A stretch of DNA of 64,000 nt from NCBI RefSeq assembly GCF_014250515.1, contig NZ_CP060202.1, positions 1,051,001 through 1,115,000 of the forward strand. Direction: 5' to 3'. Shown here in pieces: positions 15,635 to 24,217 of this stretch. The notes beneath the pieces were generated by a model. The model made no database searches and was not told the DNA's origin. It saw only the letters and a program-made list of their open reading frames with translations. Positions within the stretch are counted from its first letter, which is position 1; each line of letters begins with the position of its first letter. Source of the DNA: Hymenobacter sediminicola (lineage in GTDB: Bacteria; Bacteroidota; Bacteroidia; Cytophagales; Hymenobacteraceae). The position numbers were made by a program, and so were the translations under genes.

Positions 15635-16528
15635 TTACTCGTTGTTGGCAGAGCCACCGCCAAAAAAGCGCCGGATTGTAGCCCACCCGCCAGCCACTAC
15701 GGCTATAATTACCTTCCAGAACTTCGCTATCAGAGCAAAGGCGCCCACTTTGGCCAGCACCTTGCCCGCTACCAGTCCCCCGATGCCGTAAGCAGCTACT
15801 TCATCAATCTTAGGATCGAAATCGGCATACTGCTGGCCCTTGGCGAATTCTACGCTTTTGATAACTGAAGGAATGGTACTGCGGATTTCGGGCAGTTGTG
15901 GCATGCCGCCAATTGCATTCAGGTTCAACACGCCCTTGCGCCCCAATAGCCGCACATTGTAGTTGAGGGTATTGGCCTCAGTACCACCAAAACGCAATTC
16001 TTTCGCCCAGTGGAGCACATTTAGCTTGGCGTCGTAGAAGGGCTTGGCAGCCCAGCCCACCAGCAGAATCCGTTCGTAGCCGGCTGCTTCGCGGTCCGGG
16101 TTTCCGGCCTCCGTGTCGTCCTGCATTTCCTTGAGCAGGTCATCGTAGTCGATTTCCGCCGCGTCATCATCTTTTACGTAGCCGGACGGGTCGTACTCGA
16201 TGGCGAAGGCCCAATGATTGTCATCGAGCGGGCCTCGGTCGGCCGGAAATAGCATGCCCAGCGACTCACCATTCGGGTTGCCCCAGAGTTTGGTCAGCAC
16301 ATAGTCGCTTTGCTTGGCATCGAGGTAGCGGAAGCCGGCCGGAACAGTAATCGAGCCAAGGCCATCCGGGAAGGTGATGTGGCCGGTTTGGTAGTGCAGC
16401 GTGGCCTGCACTGAGTCGATGTACGCCTGCTCACTGGTGGCGCGGCCAACAGAATCGGAGGGAGCAGGGGTGGCGTAAGAGGAGAGCTGCACGCATAGAG
16501 CGGCTACCAGAAGTAGAAGTTTCTTCAA
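15635..16528 (-). CDS. DUF2167 family membrane protein with a TTG start
   Basis: This 297-residue protein matches the DUF2167 family: GLGSITVPAGFRYL, LGMLFPADRGPLDDNHWAFA, IEYDPSGYVKDDDAAEIDYD, VGWAAKPFYDAKLNVLHWAK, and a C-terminal membrane segment (VGAFALIAKFWKVIIAVVAG). The start is chosen at a TTG (16526-16528), because it gives a clean signal peptide, MKKLLLLVAALCVQLSSYA. No ATG or GTG lies at a suitable place, and the nearest upstream ATG would reach into the divergent promoter region. Family members are membrane-anchored periplasmic proteins of unknown function. The gene is divergent from the cystathionine enzyme gene, with about 210 bp between them. Confidence 0.82.
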   Translation of the reverse strand: MKKLLLLVAALCVQLSSYATPAPSDSVGRATSEQAYIDSVQATLHYQTGHITFPDGLGSITVPAGFRYLDAKQSDYVLTKLWGNPNGESLGMLFPADRGPLDDNHWAFAIEYDPSGYVKDDDAAEIDYDDLLKEMQDDTEAGNPDREAAGYERILLVGWAAKPFYDAKLNVLHWAKELRFGGTEANTLNYNVRLLGRKGVLNLNAIGGMPQLPEIRSTIPSVIKSVEFAKGQQYADFDPKIDEVAAYGIGGLVAGKVLAKVGAFALIAKFWKVIIAVVAGGWATIRRFFGGGSANNE

Positions 16529-16693
16529 GCTGAATAAACTAAAAAGGTGAATAGAATTTTGCCGACAAGATACGCAGATAATCAGGCGGTAGCATTCAAG
16601 GAGTAGTTTTTTCGAGCGTTTTTCCTCCTGATATGAGGTAGCTACTTTCCTGGGCACTCGTGGCCCTTGCGGCCGAAGCTCCCGGCACATACT

Positions 16694-16701
16694 TACCTTT
16701 G
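16694..16701 (+). promoter_or_regulatory. -7 promoter box (TACCTTTG) of the cystathionine enzyme gene
   Basis: An exact TAnnTTTG match 41 bp upstream of the ATG. A TTG at 16667-16669 may be the -33 element, although the 24-bp spacing is slightly long. Confidence 0.45.
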
Positions 16702-16742
16702 CTGGCTCCCGATTAGAGCACTCAACTTCCAAGTCCCACACG

Positions 16743-17882
16743 ATGAAATTCGGAACCAAGGCCATTCATGCCGGCGTGCACCCGGACCCTACCACTGGGG
16801 CCATTATGACGCCCATCTACCAGACCTCGACCTATGTGCAACGCTCGCCCGGCGACCACAAAGGCTTTGAGTATTCGCGCACGCACAATCCTACCCGTTC
16901 ACAGCTGCAAGATGCGCTGGCAGCCCTCGACGGCGGCAAACACGGCCTCGCCTTTGCCAGTGGCATGGCCGCCATCGACTGCATCGTGAAACTGTTGCAG
17001 CCCGGCGACGAGGTCATCAGCACCAACGACCTCTACGGCGGCTCCTACCGCCTGTTCACGAAGGTGTATGCCACCTACGGCATCAAATTCCACTTTGTGC
17101 CGATGCACGACATGGCCGCCGTGGAAGCGGCCGTAACGGAGCGCACCAAGCTGATTTGGGTGGAAACACCGACTAACCCGCTGCTCAACGTCATTGATAT
17201 TGCAGCGGCCTCAGCCGTAGCAAAGAAGGCGGGTGCGCTGCTGGTCGTGGATAATACCTTCGCTACGCCTTACCTGCAGACGCCGCTGGAACTGGGAGCT
17301 GATATGGTAATGTACTCACTGACCAAGTACATGGGCGGCCACTCCGATACGGTAATGGGCGCTGTCATCGTGAATGATGAGGACCTGCACCAGAAGCTCA
17401 GCTTCTACCAGAACGCCTGCGGCGGCACTCCCGGCCCTCAGGACTGCTTTCTGGTGCTGCGCGGCCTCAAAACGCTGCACGTACGGATGCAACGCCACTG
17501 CGAAAATGGCCGCGCCATTGCCGAATACCTTAAGGCGCACCCCAAGGTGGAGAAAGTGTACTGGCCCGGCTTCCCGGACCATCCCAACCACGCTGTGGCA
17601 GCAAAGCAGATGCGCGACTTCGGCAGCATGATTTCCTTCGTGCTCAAAGGCGACCGGAAAGAAGACGCCATTGCCGTGCTGGAGAAGTTTCAGCTGTTTT
17701 CGCTGGCCGAAAGCCTAGGCGGCGTTGAGAGTCTCTCGGGCCACCCCGCCACTATGACGCACGCCAGCATTCCGGCCGAGGAGCGCCGCAAAGCCGGCCT
17801 CTCCGACTCGCTGATTCGTCTGAGCGTAGGCATTGAGGATGCAGACGACCTGATTGAGGACCTGAAGCAGGCTATCGGCTAA
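16743..17882 (+). CDS. Cystathionine gamma-synthase/lyase family PLP enzyme
   Basis: This 379-residue enzyme belongs to the Cys/Met metabolism PLP family. It starts MKFGTKAIHAGVHPDPTTGA, typical of cystathionine gamma-synthase and gamma-lyase, with YSRTHNPTR, ASGMAAIDC, WVETPTNPLLNV and VVDNTFATPYLQ. The PLP lysine is Lys195 in YSLTKYMGGHSD. The C-terminal SLGGVESLSGHPATMTHASI and RLSVGIEDADDLI are full length. It acts in transsulfuration, joining or cleaving cystathionine; synthase and lyase cannot be told apart from sequence alone. It is monocistronic: a TACCTTTG box precedes it and an exceptional palindrome follows nine bases after its stop. Confidence 0.9.
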   Translation: MKFGTKAIHAGVHPDPTTGAIMTPIYQTSTYVQRSPGDHKGFEYSRTHNPTRSQLQDALAALDGGKHGLAFASGMAAIDCIVKLLQPGDEVISTNDLYGGSYRLFTKVYATYGIKFHFVPMHDMAAVEAAVTERTKLIWVETPTNPLLNVIDIAAASAVAKKAGALLVVDNTFATPYLQTPLELGADMVMYSLTKYMGGHSDTVMGAVIVNDEDLHQKLSFYQNACGGTPGPQDCFLVLRGLKTLHVRMQRHCENGRAIAEYLKAHPKVEKVYWPGFPDHPNHAVAAKQMRDFGSMISFVLKGDRKEDAIAVLEKFQLFSLAESLGGVESLSGHPATMTHASIPAEERRKAGLSDSLIRLSVGIEDADDLIEDLKQAIG

Positions 17883-17890
17883 GCTGACAG

Positions 17891-17972
17891 TAGCTCCGTC
17901 TTGGCACAAAAAGCGGCCCCGGTTATCTTGATCAAGATAGCCGGGGCCGCTTTTTGTGCCAAGACGGAGCTA
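17891..17972. repeat. 82-bp near-perfect palindrome, possible bidirectional terminator
   Basis: The arms 17891-17931 and 17932-17972 are reverse complements over 41 bp with one G-T pair and no loop (centre CTTGATCAAG). Inside the arms, AAAAAGCGGCCCCGG on one side and CCGGGGCCGCTTTTT on the other would work as a terminator in either direction. A terminator needs only 8-12 bp, so the outer 15-20 bp on each side are unexplained. Confidence 0.85.
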
Positions 17973-18491
17973 ACGGGGACAGCAGCAAACCAGGGAGCAA
18001 CTCTATTTGCTGGCAGGGGAGCTGGACGCATTTCCATATGATAACTATATCACATCATTATGTACCACCGTGTATCCTATGACGCATTATTGTTATATTT
18101 ATTACTTGAATAATTATTGTAAATTCCTTCGCTTCTTACGTGGGGACTTGGCGAGCCACATTCAGGAGAGGTAAAATATAAGGCCGGCTATTGCTGCCGT
18201 ACTGCTGCTACGCGTGTTCCTTGGCAGGAACATCTACCGTTGTACTAAGCCGGGCCCATCTTCTGGGCCGAAGAACACCTGCTCTACAGTACTGGGCAGG
18301 CGTCAGAAGTGCCTTAAGCGCCTTCCCGCAGCCCCACCACTCTACTACGACATTCTGTTCTGCGGAGCGTTCTATCGGCTCCGGCACTACTGTTTCTCCG
18401 AAGCAGTAGCCCCTTCCTTTCTGCATCGTGCTGTTTGCCCCTGCCAACGGTGGGGGCAGGTAGCCTACACCCTTTTTCATTGTTCTGCCAA
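17973..18491. other. Intergenic region upstream of the secreted dehydrogenase gene
   Basis: No gene is evident in about 520 bp. The part at 18035-18130 is markedly AT-rich and probably carries promoter elements for the downstream gene. The part at 18180-18490 is GC-rich with no conserved protein content in any frame. A small hairpin (CCTGCC/GGCAGG) sits near 18442-18462. Confidence 0.35.
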
Positions 18492-21400
18492 ATGAAAAAT
18501 CTTTGCTCTTTTCTACTGCTTTTTTTGCTTGCCTGTGTACAATCCAGCGTGGCCTGCGCACAGGCTCCACCCAGTGGGTTTACTTCTACGGTAGTTTCCA
18601 GTCAATGGAATGAGGCTGTTGGGTTGACGTTTAATGCCTCTGGCACACACATGTTTGTGTGGGAGCGAGGTGGCAAGGTCTGGGTGGTGTACAATGGACA
18701 ACGCACGCTGCTGCTGGATATCAGTGAAGAAGTAGGTGCCTGGAACGACCATGGGCTGCTGGGCTTTGCACTACACCCACAGTTTGAAACCAACGGGTAT
18801 ATCTACCTTTTTTATCTGGTTGACCGGCACTATCTTCTGAATTTCGGTACGGCGGCCTATAGCCCTACTGCCAACGATTATTTCAGCGCAAGCATCAGCC
18901 GCCTCACCCGCTACACGGCCACCCGCGCAGGAAACCAGTACAGCGTAAGTGCCGCGAGCCGGAAGATTCTGCTGGGCGCCACTAAATCGACGGGGGTGAT
19001 ATGCCTGGAGCGTAGCCACAGCGCGGGCAGTCTGGTTTTCGGGTCCGATGGGACGCTGCTGGCCTCGGTCGGCGACGGCGCCCACGGCTCCGACAACGAC
19101 TACGGAAGCAACCCCAACACCTACTACGCCCAAGCTCTGGCAGATGGGATGATGACCAGCAAAGACAACGTCGGGGCCTTCCGGGCCCAGGCAGTAGACT
19201 GCCTGAACGGTAAGATTCTGCGCCTCGATCCGGAAACCGGGGCCGGTGTGCCCAGCAACCCGTTCTATGTGGCTTCCAATCCGCAGGCAGCGCGGTCTAA
19301 GGTGTGGGCTTTGGGTTTCCGGAACCCATTTCGGATGACGCGAAAACCCGGTACCGGTAGCACCAATCCTGCTGATGGCAACCCGGGAACCCTGTACGTT
19401 GGCAATGTGGGCTATTTCACGTGGGAAGAAGTGGAAGTAGTGAGCCGGGCCGGGCAAAATATGGGCTGGCCACTGTATGAAGGGCTGGAGGCCAATACCA
19501 CGTACCAGGGGCCTAGCCAGTATAACTTCTACGCGCCCAATCCGCAGTTTGGCATCAACGGCTGTACCCAGGAATATTTTTATTTCAAGAATCTGATAAA
19601 TCAGGCTACGCCCAGCGGCACCGCCACCTTCCCCAATCCCTGCGCTTCCGGCCAAACCATTCCGGCGTCGATACCCACGTTCGTGCATACGCGCCCGCTC
19701 ATCGACTGGCACCATGGTACTGGTCCTTCCCGAACCGGAATCTTCACGGGCAATACCGCAGGCACTATCAATATCGGAGCGGCTGGTTCCCCGGTTTCGG
19801 GGCCGCAGTTTGGGGGGAGTGCCAGCGTGGGCGGTGTGTTCTACCCGTACAACGACTTCCCGGCCGGCTATCAGAATACCTATTTCTTTGGTGACTACTC
19901 TGGGGGCTGGATCCGCAACATGACCGTAAGCAGCGCCAATACGCCGTCTGCCGTGCGGGACTTTATTACGGATGGAGCAGTTGCAGTGAGCTTGGCGGTG
20001 CATCCTACCCAGCCTGGGCTGTACTACATCAATTTTCCTTCTGAAATTGTGCATGTCACCTACACCACGGTCAACCAAGTGCCGGTAGCAACAGCCAGTT
20101 CCAACAAGCAGTTTGGCCCCAGTCCATTGGCCGTGCAGTTTACGGGCAGCACCTCCACTGACCCTGAAGGCCAGCCCCTGACCTACTTGTGGGACTTTGG
20201 GGACGGAGCCAGCAGCACGTCTGCCAATCCGGCGCACACGTTCACCACGTCCACCACGGCCCCTGCCGCCTATACAGTTCGGCTCACCGTAACGGATCCG
20301 CAGGGTGCTTCCGGCCAGACCACTCTGCTGATTTCGGCTAATAACACGCCTCCTCAGGTCACGATTACCAGTCCAGCACCCAATACCCTGTATTCGATAG
20401 CCACGCAAACCACGTTCGTGCTACGTGCCACGGTAACTGATCAGCAGCACGGTCCGGGGCAGTTGAGCTACCAGTGGCAGTGCTTCTTGCATCACGCCGA
20501 CCACCAGCACCCCGAGCCCATCCAGACCACCACCGAGGGCAGCCTGACGACTACACCCGTGGGCTGCGGCGCCGAAACCTACTACTACCGCGTGGTGCTG
20601 ACCGTAACGGACGCGGCCGGACTGGCTACCACCCAAGAAATGCGCCTGAACCCCGACTGCAGCACGGCGCCAAGCCTCACGTTTTACCGCGCTATCAACG
20701 TGGGCGGAGCGGCTTTAAGCTTGGATGGCAATGCCTGGGAGGCGGGCACTGCGGCCAACTTCACTGCCAATGGCTACATCTTCTCCGACAATACCGTGCC
20801 CTTGGTGCCGGCCACTGATGCGCCGCGCGCGGGCATGATTCGCAGCTCGGCCTACAACCCAAGCGGCCTGACAGCGACAATGAGCGGCATACCAGCGGGC
20901 CAGTACCGGGTGTGGGCCTACGTCTGGGAAGATAATAATGCCGAAACCTACTCGCTGGCTCTGAACGGGCAAACGGTGCAGACCAATTTTAATAGCGGTA
21001 CGGCCGGCACCTGGAGCCTGCTCGGACCCTATGATGTAACGGTGGCCAGCGGCACGCTGGCCCTCACCAGCACCGGCGGCACAATGAATTTGTCGGGGCT
21101 GGAACTATGGCGCATAGGCGGCACCGCGCCCACCAACCAGGTGCCGGTGGCCAATGCCGGGCCGGATGTGACACTAACGCTACCCGTAAGCAGCACGCCG
21201 CTGCTGGGAGCGGGCACTGATGTCGATGGTACCATCAGCAGTTACGCCTGGAGCCAGGTGAGTGGCCCGAATACGGCAACGTTTTCTTCCCTGACGGCAG
21301 CCCAGCCCACGGTGAGTGGCTTGGTGGCCGGTAGCTATGTGTTCAGCCTCATAGTCAAGGATAACGCCAGCGCCAGTAGTGCCGCCGACCAAGTAACAGT

Positions 21401-22949
21401 GCTGGTTAACTCAGCTACGGGCGGTGGTACCTATGTTTTCTACCGGGCCATTGATGTAGGCGGAGCTGCCTTAAGTCTGGACGGTAATGCCTGGGAGGCA
21501 GGCACGGCAACTGGCTTTACTACCAATGGCCTGACGTTTTCGACCACGGCCGTGCCGTTGGTGCCCGCTACCGATGCCCCGCGCACCAGCATGATTCGTA
21601 GCTCCGCCTGGAAAGTGACGGGCTTAAGTGCGACGTTGAGCGGTGTGCCGGCAGGGAAGTACCGGATATGGCTGTATGTATGGGAAGACAACTATCCGGA
21701 AGTTTTCTCATTGGCCCTGAATGGGCAAACGGTGCAGAGCAACTACAACAGCGGCACGGCTGGCAAATGGTCTAAACTGGGCCCCTACGATGTGACGCTG
21801 ACCACCGCTGGGCCGCTTGCTTTAACCAGCACGGGCGGCACTATCAACCTCTCCGGCTTCGAGGTCTGGCGTCTGAATGGCACTGCGCCCACCAACCAAG
21901 TGCCGGTAGCCAATGCCGGGCCGGACGTAGCGCTGACGCTGCCCGTAAGCAGCACGCCGCTGCAGGGAGCGGGCACTGATGCCGATGGCACCATCAGCAG
22001 CTACGACTGGAGTCAGGTAAGTGGCCCGAATACGGCGCTCTTCTCTTCCACGAGCGTGGCGCAGCCCACGGTGAGTGGCCTGGTGGCCGGCAGCTACGTG
22101 TTCAGCCTTAGTGTGCAAGATAACACCGGAGCCAGCAGCGCCGCTGACCAGGTAACAGTGGTGGTCAACCCGGCCACCGGCACGCCCGTCTATACATTCT
22201 ACCGGGCTATCAACGTGGGAGGGACAGCCTTGAACTTGGACGGTAATGCCTGGGAGGCCGGCACGGCAACTGGCTTTTCTACTAACGGCCTGACGTTTTC
22301 GACCACGGCCGTGCCGCTGGTGCCCGCTACCGATGCCCCGCGCACCAGCATGATTCGTAGCTCCGCTTACAGCCTGAGCAGCCTGACGGCCACGCTCAGT
22401 GCCGTGCCGGCGGGCCAGTACCGGGTGTGGGTGTATGTCTGGGAGGACAATTATCCGCAAATCGTGTCGCTGGCCCTGAACGGGCAAACGGTACAGAGCA
22501 ACTACAACACCGGGTCGGCGGGGGTGTGGGCCAAGCTGGGCCCCTACGACGTGACGCTGACTACGACCGGTACGCTGCAACTGGTTGGCAGCGGCGGCAA
22601 CCTGAATCTGTCGGGAATAGAAGTGTGGCGTCGGACCACGACGGCTGCCCGCACGACGGCCTCTTCTTCTTCTGCCACTCTCACCCTGCCCTTGCCCAGT
22701 GCGGTATATCCAAATCCGTCTCCCGCCGGGCGCTATACGCTGGAACTGCCCACCGAAATGGGGGCTACAGTTCAGTATGTGCTGCTCTCACCGGTAGGCC
22801 GCGAGATGATGCGAGGCGAAACCCGAATGGCACCGGGCAGCCGGCAGATGGAGCTGGACTTTTCCTCGCTGATTTTTGAGCCGGGCATGTACTATCTGCG
22901 CCTCACAACTGGTGCCGGGCGTCCGCTGCAGTACACGTTGCTTCGTTAG
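18492..22949 (+). CDS. Secreted PQQ-type sugar dehydrogenase fused to PKD and malectin-like domains, T9SS cargo
   Basis: This 1485-residue protein starts MKNLCSFLLLFLLACV with a signal peptide ending ACAQ. Residues ~25-520 form a six-bladed beta-propeller of the glucose/sorbosone dehydrogenase type: NDHGLLGFALHPQF, SAGSLVFGSDGTLLASVGDG, NGKILRLDPETGAG, WALGFRNPFRM, MGWPLYEG. A PKD domain (YLWDFGDGAS) lies at ~527-612 and an Ig-like domain at ~613-720. Three malectin-like units (~730-875, ~982-1130, ~1235-1381) alternate with two PKD/REJ-like modules (NAGPDVTLTLPVSSTPL). The C-terminus from ~1400 (YPNPSPAGRYTLEL ... GMYYLRLTTG) is a type A type IX secretion sorting domain. The predicted role is extracellular oxidation of sugar, with the malectin-like units holding carbohydrate. 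Substrate and PQQ dependence are inference. The upstream in-frame ATG at 18435 is rejected because it precedes the signal peptide. Confidence 0.9.
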   Translation: MKNLCSFLLLFLLACVQSSVACAQAPPSGFTSTVVSSQWNEAVGLTFNASGTHMFVWERGGKVWVVYNGQRTLLLDISEEVGAWNDHGLLGFALHPQFETNGYIYLFYLVDRHYLLNFGTAAYSPTANDYFSASISRLTRYTATRAGNQYSVSAASRKILLGATKSTGVICLERSHSAGSLVFGSDGTLLASVGDGAHGSDNDYGSNPNTYYAQALADGMMTSKDNVGAFRAQAVDCLNGKILRLDPETGAGVPSNPFYVASNPQAARSKVWALGFRNPFRMTRKPGTGSTNPADGNPGTLYVGNVGYFTWEEVEVVSRAGQNMGWPLYEGLEANTTYQGPSQYNFYAPNPQFGINGCTQEYFYFKNLINQATPSGTATFPNPCASGQTIPASIPTFVHTRPLIDWHHGTGPSRTGIFTGNTAGTINIGAAGSPVSGPQFGGSASVGGVFYPYNDFPAGYQNTYFFGDYSGGWIRNMTVSSANTPSAVRDFITDGAVAVSLAVHPTQPGLYYINFPSEIVHVTYTTVNQVPVATASSNKQFGPSPLAVQFTGSTSTDPEGQPLTYLWDFGDGASSTSANPAHTFTTSTTAPAAYTVRLTVTDPQGASGQTTLLISANNTPPQVTITSPAPNTLYSIATQTTFVLRATVTDQQHGPGQLSYQWQCFLHHADHQHPEPIQTTTEGSLTTTPVGCGAETYYYRVVLTVTDAAGLATTQEMRLNPDCSTAPSLTFYRAINVGGAALSLDGNAWEAGTAANFTANGYIFSDNTVPLVPATDAPRAGMIRSSAYNPSGLTATMSGIPAGQYRVWAYVWEDNNAETYSLALNGQTVQTNFNSGTAGTWSLLGPYDVTVASGTLALTSTGGTMNLSGLELWRIGGTAPTNQVPVANAGPDVTLTLPVSSTPLLGAGTDVDGTISSYAWSQVSGPNTATFSSLTAAQPTVSGLVAGSYVFSLIVKDNASASSAADQVTVLVNSATGGGTYVFYRAIDVGGAALSLDGNAWEAGTATGFTTNGLTFSTTAVPLVPATDAPRTSMIRSSAWKVTGLSATLSGVPAGKYRIWLYVWEDNYPEVFSLALNGQTVQSNYNSGTAGKWSKLGPYDVTLTTAGPLALTSTGGTINLSGFEVWRLNGTAPTNQVPVANAGPDVALTLPVSSTPLQGAGTDADGTISSYDWSQVSGPNTALFSSTSVAQPTVSGLVAGSYVFSLSVQDNTGASSAADQVTVVVNPATGTPVYTFYRAINVGGTALNLDGNAWEAGTATGFSTNGLTFSTTAVPLVPATDAPRTSMIRSSAYSLSSLTATLSAVPAGQYRVWVYVWEDNYPQIVSLALNGQTVQSNYNTGSAGVWAKLGPYDVTLTTTGTLQLVGSGGNLNLSGIEVWRRTTTAARTTASSSSATLTLPLPSAVYPNPSPAGRYTLELPTEMGATVQYVLLSPVGREMMRGETRMAPGSRQMELDFSSLIFEPGMYYLRLTTGAGRPLQYTLLR
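20682..21117 (+). repeat. Malectin-like unit 1 of the dehydrogenase
   Basis: It encodes FYRAINVGGAALSLDGNAWE through to NLSGLELWR. It is related at the DNA level to units 2 and 3 but more diverged. Confidence 0.8.
21437..21882 (+). repeat. Malectin-like unit 2 of the dehydrogenase
   Basis: It encodes FYRAIDVGGAALSLDGNAWE through to NLSGFEVWR. A stretch of about 78 bp (21528-21605) is nearly identical to unit 3, which points to recent duplication or gene conversion. Confidence 0.8.
22196..22634 (+). repeat. Malectin-like unit 3 of the dehydrogenase
   Basis: It encodes FYRAINVGGTALNLDGNAWE through to NLSGIEVWR. The segment 22288-22365 copies unit 2 with one visible base difference. Confidence 0.8.
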
Positions 22950-23069
22950 CGGCTGGCCTTGCTGGTAAAGGTCTGGCGTATGCTGGCGGTATAGGAGCAT
23001 TCTTACGCATCTGGTAGGAAGAGTAAAGTAAAAACGGTGCGCAGTCGTCTATACACTCCGTAACACGGC

Positions 23070-24095
23070 ATGTCCATTTCAATGAAAACTCCTTCCCGCT
23101 TCAACGGCAAAAAATACCTGAACACCATCCCGACCAGCATGGGCTTCAACTATGGGCTGTTGCTGCGCCGGTGGCTGACTGGCGAAGAGGAACGTGAGCC
23201 TCGCCGCCCACTGGGCCCTTTCCGCGCCGATGCGGCTGCGCTGGCTGAGGTAGTGCCCCCAGATGCGCTGCGCGTTACGTGGTTCGGTCATTCCAGCACC
23301 CTCATTGAAATAGACGGCAAACGGTTCCTGACCGACCCGGTGTGGCGGCTGCGGGCCTCACCAGTGGCGCTGGGCCCCAAACGCTTCTTCGCGCCGCCGC
23401 TGCCGCTGGCTGAACTGCCGAAGCTCGATGGCGTCATTCTCTCCCACGACCATTACGACCACCTAGATAAGGATGCCATCCAGGCACTAGGGCGGACGGG
23501 AGTGCCATTTTTCTGCCCGTTGGGTGTAGGCGGACACCTGCGCCGCTGGGGTGTGCCCGCCAGCCAGATAACAGAGCTGGATTGGTGGCAGGAAGTACGG
23601 GTAGGAGAGACGCATACCCTGGCAGCCACACCTGCCCGCCACTTCACCGGCCGCCGCCTCACCCGCGACAATACGCTCTGGGCTTCCTGGTGCATTCTGG
23701 GGCCTCAGCACCGCGCTTTCTTCGGCGGCGACTCCGGTCCGTTTGAGTCCGGCTTCCGCGAAATAGGCGAAGCCTACGGGCCTTTCGATCTGGTGATGCT
23801 GGAAATAGGCGCTTCGGATGAGCAGTGGGCCGACATCCACATGGGCCCCGACCATGCGCTGGCGGCACACCGTGCCTTATGCGGCGGCGCACTACTGCCG
23901 TTGCATTGGGCTACCTTCAATCTGGCTTTTCATAGCTGGCACCAGCCCGCCGACCGCCTGGTAGAGGCTGCCGGAACAGACGTGACACTATTGCTGCCCG
24001 CTCCCGGCCAGCGGATAGAAGTCAGTGCCGGCCCGTTGGCAGATTTCTGGTGGCACCCCTATCTAAGCACTCCAGCCCTGGTTCAGCCAGCCTAA
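23070..24095 (+). CDS. MBL-fold metallo-hydrolase (NAPE-PLD/UlaG-like)
   Basis: This 341-residue protein has a metallo-beta-lactamase fold. The zinc motif is LSHDHYDHLD with His126, His128, Asp130 and His131. It is followed by FFGGDSG, MLEIGASDEQWADIHMGPDH and LPLHWATFNLAFH, as in N-acyl-phosphatidylethanolamine phospholipase D-like enzymes. The opening PSRFNGKKYLN and WLTGEEE...RR also fit that subgroup. It has no signal peptide. A second in-frame ATG lies at 23082. The likely activity is hydrolysis of a phospho- or acyl-ester, and the substrate is unknown. It is followed by a bidirectional terminator shared with the convergent OmpA gene. Confidence 0.85.
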   Translation: MSISMKTPSRFNGKKYLNTIPTSMGFNYGLLLRRWLTGEEEREPRRPLGPFRADAAALAEVVPPDALRVTWFGHSSTLIEIDGKRFLTDPVWRLRASPVALGPKRFFAPPLPLAELPKLDGVILSHDHYDHLDKDAIQALGRTGVPFFCPLGVGGHLRRWGVPASQITELDWWQEVRVGETHTLAATPARHFTGRRLTRDNTLWASWCILGPQHRAFFGGDSGPFESGFREIGEAYGPFDLVMLEIGASDEQWADIHMGPDHALAAHRALCGGALLPLHWATFNLAFHSWHQPADRLVEAAGTDVTLLLPAPGQRIEVSAGPLADFWWHPYLSTPALVQPA

Positions 24096-24149
24096 TATCC
24101 CAAAACCGGTAGAGCAGAGCAACGGTAGCTGTTTGCTGCGCCTTACCCC

Positions 24150-24189
24150 AACCAAAAAGCCGGCCTCACGCGGAGCCGGCTTTTTGGTT
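24150..24189. terminator. Bidirectional terminator between convergent genes
   Basis: The arm AACCAAAAAGCCGGC (24150-24164) pairs perfectly with GCCGGCTTTTTGGTT (24175-24189). The A- and T-tracts lie within the stem, so it serves the MBL gene on the plus strand and the OmpA gene on the minus strand. Confidence 0.85.
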
Positions 24190-24217
24190 GAATACATACG
24201 AGTAAGTACAAAATAGC

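Noticed and set aside
18771..20408. 545-codon open frame on the minus strand
   Set aside because: It lies antisense inside the secreted dehydrogenase gene, whose plus-strand protein has clear domains; the antisense product has no family features.
20682..22634. CRISPR or short tandem array
   Set aside because: The repeats are in-frame protein domains of about 440 bp with variable sequence and no short conserved spacer pattern.
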